Source: Trileptium ribeirensis (Eukaryota > Nematoda > Enoplea > Enoplida > Thoracostomopsidae). Taken from it: a DNA stretch of 64,000 nucleotides. The notes under the pieces were generated by a model. That model was not told the origin of the DNA. It did not search any database and saw only the letters and a program-made list of their open reading frames with translations. The stretch's first letter is position 1. Every line of letters starts with the position of its first letter. Location of the stretch: positions 1 through 64,000 of the forward strand of contig JASANE010011766.1 of assembly GCA_030248225.1 (NCBI GenBank). The letters run 5' to 3'. Made by a program: the position numbers and the translations under genes. Shown piece by piece: positions 35,051-46,549 of the stretch.

Positions 35051-35110
35051 TTTTGTTCAATTGCGACAATTATGATTATATATATATATATAATATATAT
35101 ATTATAAATA

Positions 35111-35960
35111 GATGTGTATATATAAGGAAATGGGATAAAACCAGTCAATTCCCGAATTATAAACTAACGTAACAGGAATACTCTACAAATATATTAATTA
35201 ACTAAACATTAAGTAGTAACTATAAATTTAACATAGTTAAAGGGATTAAAACGGGAAGAAAGGTAATTAGTTTTAGGAGTTCTGCTTACACAAGGCTTTT
35301 GAGTGTTTCAGGGCCTGGAAAACGGGGACAAATCGGCGGGGGCAGGAAAATTGCAGATTTTGCTGATCTAAGATCGGGGCGAGGACGGGATGATAAAATT
35401 CTAACCCCTGTAGACGGAAGCTCGTAAAATTTTACGATGTCAATCACTTCTTTTGGTTTGAGACCGCTACCGGTTTACAGTAGCAGTTCCAATTTTAAAA
35501 TTTAATTGGATATGTTTTGTAAAGACCGAAACTACGGTCTTGATGAAATCGTATCCGATTGGTCGGAGAATAAATACAAAGAAGCCGACAGACTGGGTTA
35601 GACGTCCCGACTGTGGTATGGGGTTCAGTCCGACTTCGCCAGCACACAGTTCAGTCGGCTCTACTGACCGGCTCCGTTGCTATTACTATGTCCTTACTAT
35701 TCTGTTTTGTTTCGGCTTACATCGCTTTTTGATTTTCGGCTTTGCGTATGGACGGATCGTTGATCAGGACCAAAGTATGAAATTGCAGGCTTGAGGAGCC
35801 AGCGTGGCGCTTATTTTAGAAATCTACAGAGAAATGTTGACTTCTAACAGAAATTAACAATAGCTAGTCAAGTAGGAGTCCATAGTATTATGAGACTCAT
35901 ACCCACGATTTCTCTTTTTGTTCAAGGTAACCCAGTCCATCCTAGGTTATCCCGCAGACT
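35111..35960. other. Nothing recognised
   Basis: No exon or repeat family was identified. Paired phrases such as AGACCG..CGGTCT near 35,460-35,545 suggest weak inverted symmetry only. Confidence 0.35.
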
Positions 35961-35970
35961 CGAGGTTCCG

Positions 35971-36302
35971 AGCACCGGCCTGTTCACAGCGGAGGGGATG
36001 GGGGACCCCCGCTTACCCCATGTCCACCCTCCGTCCACTCGGCCGAAAGCACACATGTTCCACTAAATCCAAAAATGTTTCAAAATTTATATTTTTGCAT
36101 GCAAAATGTTTTTAAACATTAATTACCACTATTTCTACTACTAAAACGCTGTTGTATAGTTGGAAAAACATGTACGGCATTAAAACTACATGAAAATAAA
36201 TATTTAGTATTTTTAAGCAGAAAATTTATTTCCCCAATTTAAAATTTCCCCTGAGAATGAGCATAGGGATCCCGAAGGTCCCCCCTTTGCGGACGGCCGG
36301 CC
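35971..36302 (+). mobile_element. Family D MITE copy, degraded ends
   Basis: It starts CGGCCTGTTCACAGCGG and ends TTGCGGACGGCCGG. The interior has CTCGGCCGAAAGC, AACATTAATTACCACTATTT, ATTTAGTATTTTTAAGCA and CCCTGAGAATGAGCATAGGG, all shared with the 42.2-kb copy. Confidence 0.75.
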
Positions 36303-36595
36303 GTGAGAGGGTGGTCACTGAGTTAATCATCCAGCCGCAGTCATTCTGATTCTCTTTGGTCGAAAGTTAAGGTGTGAAATAAACGCGATACTCACGGAGA
36401 TAAAATTGTTTGATACCTTGAGACGAGTTAGTAATTAGTAACCGAGTAAAATAACGATTTTCTAGGGACATGGTTGAAATTTATGCTAGCCGCACTTTTT
36501 TTTGGTCTCATGACTTCTAGTGGATTCATTATGGTTGTCGTAATAACTTTTATTCAACTTTCTTGTTAACGGGTCTAGACCTTAAGAGTTTATAA

Positions 36596-37060
36596 GCAGG
36601 ACTAAAATAAATACATCGCAGTAGTTGAAAAATTTCTTTTAGTTTCAGGTTTGCTTCATTACGCTCTCTATTCAAGCTACACTGCAGATACATCAGTGCA
36701 GAACGGCTGTATCGGAGCTGCTAAACTATGATACGACGACACGTTGGAAAAATTGGTGAAAATATGGATAATTATGTACAATTTTAGTACATCGTGAGAT
36801 CGGACCATTCGGGTCTTGATCAACTAATCAAGCAGGACTAAAATAAATACATCGCAGTAGTTGAAAAATTTCTTTTAGTTTCAGGTTTGCTTCATTACGC
36901 TCTCTATTCAAGCTACACTGCAGATACATCAGTGCAGAACGGCTGTATCGGAGCTGCTAAACTATGATACGACGACACGTTGGAAAAATTGGTGAAAATA
37001 TGGATAATTATGTACAATTTTAGTGAGATCGGACCATTCGGGTCTTGATCCGACGGACTG
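36596..37060. repeat. 236-bp tandem duplication
   Basis: Two almost identical copies start GCAGGACTAAAATAAATACA at 36,596 and 36,832. The second lacks a few bases (GTACATC) near its right end. Near identity indicates a recent duplication or a local assembly repeat. Confidence 0.92.
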
Positions 37061-37239
37061 GTTTCCAGTTCGAGTCAAGTCTATGTGTCCCTTTTCACAG
37101 AGAAATACAATAATTTTAAGACACATTTGTAGCCTTCCCCACCATTTTCTTCTGAAACTAATTCTAAACCAATGCACCGGTTACAGAGATAACCAATTTG
37201 GAGTACCAATTAAACCGGGACTTTTTTACTGTCATTAAT

Positions 37240-39060
37240 AGTAGGAGTCCGAGAAATTACGACATTTTTGGCTTCAAGAAAGAATTTTAGCACAAATTTT
37301 GATCAAATCTCATGTCGTTTGGGGATGTTTTACTTAGTTGAAACAAAAATTTTGCCAAAGGGCGATGAACCAGGGGAGCCCAATATTTTGCCAGAGATCA
37401 CATGAAAATGCCAGGGTTCCCCAGCCCCCGCCCTGATTTGGAGAGCCCAAAATAATAGCTTTACACTAAATATTCATTGGAAAATATGCAATTTTTGTGT
37501 GAAAATGCTAAAAAAAGGCTAACACGTTTAACTAATCAAGTAATTATTAATAAATTAGATAAAGCAAATTTTGAAAAGCTCTATATATTTTCTCATCGAT
37601 GTTAGGTCTTTCAAATAAATATTTTTTAAATCGGCCCAGTAGTTACTGAAGAGTTCAACGGTGTCGATTTCCGCCCGCTGACGAAAATAAAAACACTTCG
37701 CTTCACTCCGCCTAATAAGTTCTGACCCTTGCCTCCATGACGCATTCTCGCGAGTATATATTAGTACTTTACAAATATACAATTTGCGTCAAGTGACAGA
37801 GGACTTGGAAGCATTAAATTGCCGGTTTAGGATCCCTTCGACGCCTGGTTCGTCAGTTTAAGGGGGTCCCACTCCTACAGAACCACCAATGCTTCACAGC
37901 GATAAAAGCGACCCGAAATAATAAAACGATTCCCATGAGAAACTGTGTTCTGTTCGGCTGTACATTAGGAGTCACTTAAAAAGGCTTGAGATCCCGCTGG
38001 GATCGTGAAAATTGGAGACAGCCCCAGAGTGGGTCATTTCTTAGTGGCGGCCTATCCACCTCGTTTTTGATAAACTTAAATATAAAATATTAGGTCTAAG
38101 AAAATACGTCGAGCCGGACCATATTTTAATGACCCGTAGAGTTTCCGCGCTAATTCGCCACTATTAGCGGTACTGCGAAGTTACAAAATCTTTGTGAAAG
38201 CTAATATAAAATTTATATAACTATAGATACCCTCGCGATTTCTATTCTCTATAGATACCCTCGTTAATCTATAAATTATTTCGGTTATTTTAAGGAGTTA
38301 AAGGACTTGACTCTCTTTAACAAAAGGTTATTTGATTTTAATTTATAATGCGAAGACAACGCCTCAGCTGCGAAAACCAGGCCTTGAACAATATTTCTTC
38401 AAGGTCCCGGATAATAGTAGCAATTACAGCATCAAAATCGTAAACCTCAGAGTGTTATACTTCCGTGACCGACCGAAGAATATCAAGGTCTGCAGTCCGG
38501 CAACAAGTATTTATTTACACCGGATCCGAACCTTCCACCTGCGGAATAAAATATACCATTTTAGGACGTCGCCGTTAGTCAAAATAACGGCTATGGAATC
38601 CCTTGAACAATGTAAGATTGCAGTGTAGCTCTAACAACACTAATTGATATCAAATATATAACATAAAAGTCATGTTTTTCCTTTTTCTTTTCTTTGTGCA
38701 ATAGGGTTAGTCCTTGATAAAGGTGATCCAAAATACTGTCGGGAGAGCCTCGATGCAAACTTGTCCGCGCCCGATATTAGGACTACATTAGTAATTTTGC
38801 TTGGATCAAACTCAATCCAGTAGCTCCATAAATTGTCTAAAATCATGCAAAATGCTCTGATAACAATAAATATTAAATTCCCAACGTTTGAAGAGCTAGG
38901 CATTGTGTTAACGATAAAATTTCTTAGGAACTTTCGCCTTCTAAGGAATGTCAGGAAATCGGTCCCAATCACTTTTTACCTGAACTAGGATGTCCGCACA
39001 TCATTTCGGTTCGCAGTAGTTCACGAGTGTAGATAAATTCAAAAATTAACCATTGAACTA
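37240..39060. other. No gene recognised
   Basis: A family C-like fragment (CCAGGGGAGCCCAA, GCCAGGGTTCCCCAG) lies at 37,365-37,450. The minus frame at 38,670-38,972 is open for 100 codons but matches nothing I know. A candidate acceptor at 37,680 was considered for the missing USP9X exon and rejected on phase. Confidence 0.4.
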
Positions 39061-39064
39061 AGGC

Positions 39065-41130
39065 TGAGATTTACATCATCATCATCAGGATTATAGTCGT
39101 TGGAATCCGTTGCCTTGGCGTCGGCTACGACCGCACCATATCGTCCCATCGTTCCCTTGACCTGCCACGCGGTACAGCTCCTTCGATTTCGCCACTCGTA
39201 GCCAGCCTCAATATACCGTTTTCCTTGCGCTTCACGTGATCATACCACCTGAGAACCGATTCATGAGTTCTATTTCCAATAAGGGTATTCCAACGGATCC
39301 GGCCATGTCCTTGTTTCTCTTGTAGTCTTCCCATCTGACACCGGCCATCCATGTAGCATTTTCCTGTCAGTTCATAGCAGGATCGATTCAATATCTTTCG
39401 TGGCAGCCCAGCAGTCCGACGCATACGTAAGAACAGGTCGAATGCATGATGCGTAGACCTTACCTCGGATCTTCAATGGAATTCGCCTATTGGACAGCAG
39501 GCTTGCCAGCTCCTTCCATTTTATCCATGCGGCTCGAGTCATCGTTTTTGCTGCCGTTCGTGTGTCCCCAATACTGTCCACAACGTCATCTATATACCTG
39601 AATCTGTCCACGACCTCAAAGGTAATGTCGCCAATCTGGAGTTCTTCATACGTCTTTATGGGTTGGAGGCATGTTCGACACGTGAAATGCTCGCGATCGG
39701 GAGGCAGTGATCTCAACCCTGAGCACTTCTGGTGCGCCCATTTCGAACAGCAAACGCACTTCACTGCGTTGACCCCCACCCCCTTCCCGCAGCAAGCATA
39801 TGTATATTTACCAGTCTCTACAGGCTTGCAGTCATTACCTGTGATCATGCCTTTCGTCTTGGCAACCTTTACCTTCAAATCCTTCCCTTCAAGGTCAGCA
39901 CACCAAATCCCTAGTCGGTGTATCAGTTCTTCCTTAGACTCGGCGGTGATGATAAATCATCAGCGAACAAGACTTCCCAATACACGGGATCTGAAGCCTC
40001 TTCCAGCACCACAGCGAAGAGCAAAAAGCTCAGTGCTAAGCCCTGGTGTACATAAACCGTGATACCGAAGGCTCCAGATGTTCCAGCTTGTGTCCTGAAT
40101 TGAGAGGTAGAGATCTCGTACAGTGCCATGACTTTGCGAGCCAGGTTCTAGGGCACCAGTTGCCCTCTTAATGCCCACTTCACCACATCCCTCGGGATAC
40201 TACCGAATGCCTTTTCTAAGTGCACAAACGCATGCCAGAGTTGTTTTCCTTTCCTCGCTGCTTTTTCCTGTAGCTATCTAAGAAGAAATATAGCATCGGT
40301 TGTGCTCCTGGCAGGCATGAATCCGCGTTGATATTCAAAGATGCGAACGATATCCCCGAGTGTCTATTCGAGCATTCGTTAGTACAGCGTCATTCCGTGT
40401 TCCAACAACCGGATGCCCCTATAAGAACCACATGCCAATGCATGGCCTTTTCCCTTATAGAGATATATGGTGTGGATGTTTGTCCATTCCCGTGGTACTC
40501 CTTTGGACAGCACGTGGTTCATGAACTCTGTCAGAGCATTGACCACATATTCTGCTATGACTCCGTGGACAGACCTGATGGGCCGCTAGTTCTCGCTCTT
40601 TTCATAGCTGCCAGTGCCTGTTTGACGTCTTGCTTGTTGGAAATCCTGTTGTTGGAAAGCCATTATTGACCCTTCAGTTGGCACTGTTTGGTCGAGCTCA
40701 AACGGCGTTTGCACGTTTAATAAATGCTCTGAGTATTTCCGCCAACGCTCACCCACTTTGGCGTCGTCCACCAATATGGTTCCATCGATGTCTTTTATAA
40801 TTCCGGACCCGGTTACCTCCTGGTGATCCCTTCTCATCTGCCTCGCTACTTTGTACATCTTCTGTTCGCCGGCCTGCGTGGTAAGGCCGTCGTACCAATT
40901 ACGGTAGCACGCGTCCTTCCCTTTCGCTACTGCGATTTCAGCAGCTCTTGGTTTCTCAACAAATACTCGTTCCTGGTCAATTGTGTACAATCACACTGCC
41001 ATTTACGGTAAGCGGCTTTCTTGGCTTGCATGGCTGTTTGGACAGCCATATTCCATCACTGCGCTGCCCGTGCCAGCCTTACGAAGCGACGCAGACCCTC
41101 GTCGCTATCTCCATCATACTTTCTGAGCAG
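39065..41130 (-). mobile_element. LINE (non-LTR retrotransposon) with zinc finger after the RT, decayed
   Basis: Read on the minus strand: IKDIDGTILVDDAKVGERWR (pre-RT), ALRKGI and DVVKW-type RT palm residues, HGLCTPG, KVKVAKTKGMI, then a Cys-rich stretch, then FEVVDRFRYIDDVVDSIGDT, ASCIRPVLTYASDCWA and SVLRWYDHVKRKENG. This is the usual ORF2 C-terminal order of invertebrate LINEs. The minus-strand 3' end is a GATGAT tail (39,074-39,087). Many stops and frameshifts are present. Confidence 0.88.
39372..39878 (-). pseudogene. LINE RT thumb with PHD/RING-like zinc finger (longest open piece)
   Basis: A 168-codon open piece of the LINE. Residues about 25-67 carry Cys pairs in the pattern ACCGKGVGVNAVKCVCCSKW, then AHQKCSG and FTCRTC, a CxxC..CxxC..HxxC..CxxC-type finger. 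It is followed by VDRFRYIDD and RGKVYASCIRPVLTYASDC. Similar fingers occur between RT and C-terminal motifs in LINEs of several invertebrates. It is part of a dead element, not a host gene. Confidence 0.85.
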
Positions 41131-42196
41131 GACTCCCAGGATGTGGTTTTGCTGCGGGACGGTTGTTGGGCGAATCTTTTTTCCTTCAATCTCCATACCC
41201 CTGCTGGCTTTTGTTGTCGCATACTTTTTTCCTTCTTTTCGAAGACAATATCTTTACATATTTATGCATATATAAATTGCATTGTAGTGGCGATGGGTGT
41301 CGACCAGGGATGACGTTACCGAGTGGATCACACGCGCTCCTATCAAAATTGTCACTCGTTGACGTCGCATCCACGTTGCACTTTTCGCGTCTACCAAGCC
41401 GGTAACGCCATCCTAGTTCTTTGCGTATTGACTAATTAATGAACTTTTAAGTATTGACACGCCAGTCTGAATAGGTATTTAAGGCCCGATAAACTGGCCA
41501 TCAGATAAGTTGAGTCGAGTGCAACAAAAGATCCCTGCACGTTGGATTACGTATAATAAGAATGTCTTAATGAGTGACCAACCCTGACCCCATTTAGGAC
41601 ATGTTGCTGAGCGATCGAATTAGATTGATAAGCCTTAAAGTTATTGGGATGCTAGTTTTGTGAAAATTACGTAAAATATTAGAACCAAAACGGTCTTTGG
41701 AATCATCTACTGTAGCAAAATTAGTACGTAGCCATTGTCGTCGTAGCGATCTTTAGTGAGTCGTAACGTACCGTACTCAGTTGATTGTTTTCGATATTAA
41801 TTGTAGTATGATACTGACTAATTATCGTGTGTCGTATGAAATTGTACCGTGCATAAGGAAACAAATTACATTCGCGTTACTTTTTGCTAGTCTAGTGCCA
41901 TCACGTAAGTTTGTCGACTAATTTCCGTTAACCGGCCAAATGTCATTATTGAACGAGTTAGCTTTTCGTGCATCCTTAGCTGTGCCGTAGAGCGTTCGCA
42001 CGCTTTTTTAGTAAAGTGAGAGCAACCATCATTTGAAAATTCGCATATGCAGAACGCTTTAGGAAGGCTTTGAGCCGTGATTCGACTTGACCCAATTCAC
42101 TTATGCGAAATATGTGCTCATGTTATGTTAATTGTATCAAGATCATGACTTATGTGTATTGATATTACTAAATGAATTAATGTATCTTCTTAACCC
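41131..42196. other. Nothing recognised
   Basis: AT-rich intron sequence without visible repeats, coding or inverted ends. Confidence 0.4.
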
Positions 42197-42197
42197 G

Positions 42198-42560
42198 CTG
42201 GCCTATCTACAGTGGGAGGCACCCTTTCAAATCCTCCAATCGTGAGATTTTCCCCCATGTCCGCCCCCTCACTCGGCCGAAACCCTCATGTTTAACTAAT
42301 TCCAAAATTTTTTTAAAGATTGTCTGAAAATTTTTCTTTTTTGTTTGCAAATGGTTTTTAGACATTAATTAGCACTATTTATTATGCTAAACTACCTTTT
42401 TAGCTTAAAAATACATTCACGGTACTAAAAATGTATGAAAATATGGAAATATTTAGTATTTTTAAGCAAAATTTATCTCCCCAGCTTTTAATTTTCCCCG
42501 AGAATGAACATGGGGAACCCCTGAAGTCCCCCACTTTTCGGAAGGCTGCGGACAGGCCAG
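42198..42560. mobile_element. Family D MITE, complete copy with 5-bp target duplication
   Basis: The left end CTGGCCTATCTACAG and the right end CTGCGGACAGGCCAG are inverted complements with two mismatches. Both flanks carry ACCCG, giving a 5-base target-site duplication. The element is 363 bp, AT-rich inside, non-coding. It is the best-preserved member of the family in this window. Confidence 0.85.
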
Positions 42561-42806
42561 ACCCGTATTGAATGTTTAACCGCTTCGTTTGCTAATAAAT
42601 AATCATTGAAAACAAATCGTTTTCCGGTGTTGATTGACAATATCTGTAGCATAATGTACAACGAGTTTGAAATTGTAAGCCCGGTCGACGAACTGTGCTC
42701 AAGCTCAGCGTCAGAAGGTCATTAGCCCCCGCGTGTTTCGCTGACAAATCAGCGTGTACGATGGAAGGGCGGAATTCAAGTGCGATAGCTACAAAGGTCC
42801 AACTCC

Positions 42807-43305
42807 TTTTGAGAAACACTCTGCAGATTGGTAGATGAACGAGTGGACCGGAACGATCCGACGTTAAATGTCCAGGCATTATCGGACCCTAGTGGGGGCT
42901 AATGTGTCTATAAACTAATTAATAAAATGGTATTCTAATAAGCCAACAACGATGTATTTGAGCTGCAATCGTTTTTGAGAAACACTCTGCAGATTGGTAG
43001 ATGAACGAGTGGACCGGAACGATCCGACGTTAAATGTCCAGGCATTATCGGACCCTAGTGGGGGCTAATGTGTCTATAAACTAATTAATAAAATGGTATT
43101 CTAATAAGCCAACAACGATGTATTTGAGCTGCAATCGTTTTTGAGAAACACTCTGCAGATTGGTAGATGAACGAGTGGACCGGAACGATCCGACGTTAAA
43201 TGTCCAGGCATTATCGGACCCTAGTGGGGGCTAATGTGTCTATAAACTAATTAATAAAATGGTATTCTAATAAGCCAACAACGATGTATTTGAGCTGCAA
43301 TCGTT
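42807..43305. repeat. 166-bp tandem repeat, three identical-looking copies
   Basis: Units start TTTTGAGAAACACTCTGCAG at 42,807, 42,973 and 43,139. No base differences between units were noticed. No unit shows coding potential. Confidence 0.95.
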
Positions 43306-43414
43306 TAAACTTCCAGCTAAGATCGCAAAAGGGAACAGCAATATGATCTTCTTGGCCTGTGAGCAGGTGACGGAGAGAAATTCCCTGCGGACTTCAAAGA
43401 TAGGTAGTACCACT

Positions 43415-43500
43415 TAACGTGCGCAACCAATCCGGCGGGATTCGAACATGTACCTCGAAGCGCACTTGCGGCTTGCTAAGAACTGAGGCTACTTTGGTCT
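43415..43500 (-). repeat. tRNA-like segment, possible SINE head
   Basis: On the minus strand TAGCCTCAGTTCTTAGCAAG resembles a Pol III A box, and GTTCGAATCCCGCC, 45 bases on, matches a B box / T arm. AAGTGCGCTTCGAGGTAC lies between them. The acceptor stem does not close convincingly, so this looks like a tRNA-derived SINE promoter rather than a functional tRNA. Confidence 0.55.
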
Positions 43501-44378
43501 GAATCAAAAATTCGGGTCCGCCGTTGAGTTACGATAGCATAGGGTCGTACGGGCACTGCATTTGGAAGCGGCCTACGGCAGCAGCGTCCCGAGTATTACA
43601 TCTTCTCAGCATCGATAAATCATTTTGTGTGCAGCTGACTATCTATCGAATTATCCCCTATAGATCTCTTACCCACGGTTAATCCCATACATATGGGTTA
43701 TGAAGGTTTGTTCAAGACCGTCAGGAAACTGAAGCATTGTGTTATTGCGTGGAGTTCGCTTACCCTCGTTTATTACCATACAGATGGGTCATGATGGCTT
43801 TGTTCATCTCCGCTACGTTACACTACAGTTTGATTACATAATAAATATACTATATACGTAGGAAATACCTAAACGCTACACTAATAAAAATATCAATTAT
43901 TGATGCTTGACTTCTCCAAACTGGTGGCAACCCGGAAGAGTAATTTCACCCCAGAAAAAATGTGCCGAATCTACTTTCGCCCGCAAATCATGTATTTAGC
44001 ATTAATTTTGCGACAATACAGGGGTTAAATCTAGACCTCAGAAATAACTGGTTTTCATGGTATTTCGATTTTTGTTCATAAGATGTTCGAAGTTTATTCA
44101 AAATGTTTAACGCGTTTCTGTTCGAGAGTTGTTCCAAAATGAAAATTTTATTCCATTTTGTTCTTCGACGTTGTTGGTTCAAAACTCTTAATCATTTCCA
44201 GCGAGTACAATAGTTTGTTACCGCATGTTCTGTATAGCTTAGAGTAAATTCAAAGGAAAATATTGAGACAAGAAGTTGCGGTACTTTCTTAGCTGTCAAA
44301 CAGAAAGAAAGTCAATCACGCGGTTTAAAAATTACTACACGAAGCTCACGTGTCTATTTCCACAAATAACATAAAGCA

Positions 44379-45035
44379 ACAGAATACTCTCAGATAAGGT
44401 TCCACAAATAAAGAGTTGGACATCGCTGAAGGGTTTTCGATTGAGCCTTGAACAGAATACTCTCAGATAAGGTTCCACAAATAAAGAGTTGGACATCGCT
44501 GAAGGGTTTTCGATTGAGCCTTGAACAGAATACTCTCAGATAAGGTTCCACAAATAAAGAGTTGGACATCGCTGAAGGGTTTTCGATTGAGCCTTGAACA
44601 GAATACTCTCAGATAAGGTTCCACAAATAAAGAGTTGGACATCGCTGAAGGGTTTTCGATTGAGCCTTGAACAGAATACTCTCAGATAAGGTTCCACAAA
44701 TAAAGAGTTGGACATCGCTGAAGGGTTTTCGATTGAGCCTTGAACAGAATACTCTCAGATAAGGTTCCACAAATAAAGAGTTGGACATCGCTGAAGGGTT
44801 TTCGATTGAGCCTTGAACAGAATACTCTCAGATAAGGTTCCACAAATAAAGAGTTGGACATCGCTGAAGGGTTTTCGATTGAGCCTTGAACAGAATACTC
44901 TCAGATAAGGTTCCACAAATAAAGAGTTGGACATCGCTGAAGGGTTTTCGATTGAGCCTTGAACAGAATACTCTCAGATAAGGTTCCACAAATAAAGAGT
45001 TGGACATCGCTGAAGGGTTTTCGATTGAGCCTTGG
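44379..45035. repeat. 73-bp tandem array, nine copies
   Basis: The unit begins AACAGAATACTCTCAGATAA and ends TTTTCGATTGAGCCTTG. The period is exactly 73 across nine units and I saw no difference between them. There are no spacers, so this is a satellite-like array, not a CRISPR. Confidence 0.96.
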
Positions 45036-45382
45036 AACCGTTAGTAGTAGTGAACCATTTGATTCGTTGGCGTAAACAGTGAGACAAGTAGAAACTTTCG
45101 AAATGTCTTATATCGCGACGCCATCGTGGAAGTTGCTTAGTAACACCTCCTCTGCGCTCATGGTACTCGGACCCGAAGCGCCCCCGACTTCGCTACAAAT
45201 CGCTAATCTTGGCAGCCGACCATAGTCATACAGCGAAACCTACATCGTAATGGAATCCTTTGGCTAATTTTTGATTGTGCCGATTGACTTCCGAGAAAAA
45301 CGCCTTGAAGCATTTGAATCCTAAAACAGTAAAGATTAATGTCTAAAGCTACGGAATAAACGCCTGAAAATGGCTGCCGCTC
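45036..45382. other. Nothing recognised between two arrays
   Basis: Unique-looking sequence between the 73-bp and 94-bp arrays. No exon was identified. Confidence 0.4.
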
Positions 45383-45838
45383 AAAGACGGAGTTACCTTA
45401 GCACCAAAAGATAATGGAACAACAATCCACTTGACGTTCAGAGCAACGCATTAGCGACGGAGTTAGCCTAGCGCCAACAGACCTTGGCCATTGGGCAGTC
45501 CGATGGATTTAACAATGATCCACTTGATGACCCAAAGAGCACTTTAGCGACAGAGTTAGCTTACTGAAAATAAGATCTTGGCCGCGGGGGCAGTCCCACG
45601 ATTAACAATGACCCATTTGACTACACCAAGAGCATTTGCCGACGGAGTTAGCTTAGCGCCATTAGGTCTTGGCCGTGGCGCATTCCCCCGATGGATTTAA
45701 CACTGACCCACTTGATGACCCCAAGAGCACTTCACCGACGGAGTTAGGTTAGCGCCAATAGGTGCTGGCCGTGGGGCAGTCCCCCGATGGATTTAACAAT
45801 GACCCACATGACGACCTCGAGAACACTTCAGCGCAAGA
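45383..45838. repeat. Degenerate tandem repeat of about 94 bp, five units
   Basis: GACGGAGTTAG(C) recurs near 45,384, 45,455, 45,549, 45,640 and 45,735. Each is followed by AGCGCCAATAGG-type, GGCAGTCCCCCGATGGATTT and ACCCACTTGATGACC phrases. Units differ by substitutions and small indels, so this array is older than the 73-bp one. Confidence 0.88.
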
Positions 45839-46058
45839 AATTACGTTAAATATTCTGATTTAAATCCTGGCTTCTCCATTAGCTAAAAATTTTTGCCAGG
45901 GGCCATGAGCCGGGGCTTCCTGGTATCGGAACTGGGGGCGTCTGATTTTTCCACGCGGCATGAACTGGAATGAAACGCGAATTGAAACGATAGTTCAGAG
46001 CCATTTAAACAAAGTTGTGGGCAAGTACGCGCTTCATCTAGAAATCATCCACACCTTT

Positions 46059-46495
46059 GGTGGCCTCTCCATAACACGAAAACTTTACCTGAGGCTTTGA
46101 GCTAGGGGCCCCATTAGGGTGAAACCGTAAACACCTGGGGAATTTACACCAGGTTAGCCAGGGGGAACCATGCCTTCTAGGTTAACTGAATGTCTAATAG
46201 TATATTGGTAGTTTGTCGTGTTTTCATGTCATTACAACATGTATTGCTGCATATTTCTTATTGAGTTAGTGAAAATGCATATTTATCCAGGCCCCGCTTT
46301 ATTTTACTTAGGATTTTTCATGAATAGTCGAAATATAAGAATATATCGAGTTTTGCTATAACCGTTATTACGACGATCATTTTCGTATTTCCACAAAAAT
46401 ACCTTTAGGTGCTGTGATGTTAACCTGGGGAAACCCCAAATTTACATGGGCGCATGGCTTGGGGAACCGCCGAAATCCTGGGGAAGCTTCATCTT
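46059..46495 (+). mobile_element. Family C MITE-like element (copy 2)
   Basis: It begins TGGCCTCTCCATAACACG, contains TTTTACTTAGGATTTTTCAT, AATAGTCGAAATATAAG and TTTTGCTATAACCG, and ends in the ACCGCCGAAATCCTGGGGA phrase. Its right terminal GGCCA motif is lost. It is non-coding. Confidence 0.65.
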
Positions 46496-46549
46496 AAAGG
46501 CTTTATGTACATGAACAACATATTCTACAAAAGAAAAATGCAAAAATAA

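Larger units (their letters stand above)
33025..35110 (+). mobile_element. Penelope-like retroelement (RT plus GIY-YIG), degenerate
   Basis: In order on the plus strand: GSPKIHKNGTPLRPILS (33,598), SFDVTTL (33,770), YEQIEGVAMDSPLGPTLANI (33,920), the RT catalytic YVDD (34,049-34,060), ELNNHISFLDVKI (34,160), a C-terminal RT thumb segment, and a GIY-YIG nuclease. This arrangement is specific to Penelope-like elements, which copy RNA into DNA at a nicked target. At least four frame changes and internal stops make it inactive. An inverted copy of its 3' end lies at its 5' side, and (TA)n tracts lie outside both ends. Confidence 0.92.

Noticed and set aside
37560..37700. Minus-strand candidate (after TTTTCGTCAG) for the missing USP9X exon
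   Set aside because: Good acceptor and a faintly similar frame, but joining it to the 48.3-kb exon gives a stop after seven codons, and no donor lies at a sensible place.
38670..38972. 100-codon minus-strand frame
   Set aside because: No recognisable family, no splice sites matching the USP9X phase, no repeat copies in the window.
43415..43500. Functional tRNA gene
   Set aside because: A and B boxes are present but the acceptor and anticodon stems do not pair well, so it is listed only as a SINE-like segment.
44379..45035. Regular repeats resembling a CRISPR array
   Set aside because: Units are identical head-to-tail with no variable spacers, in a eukaryotic intron.
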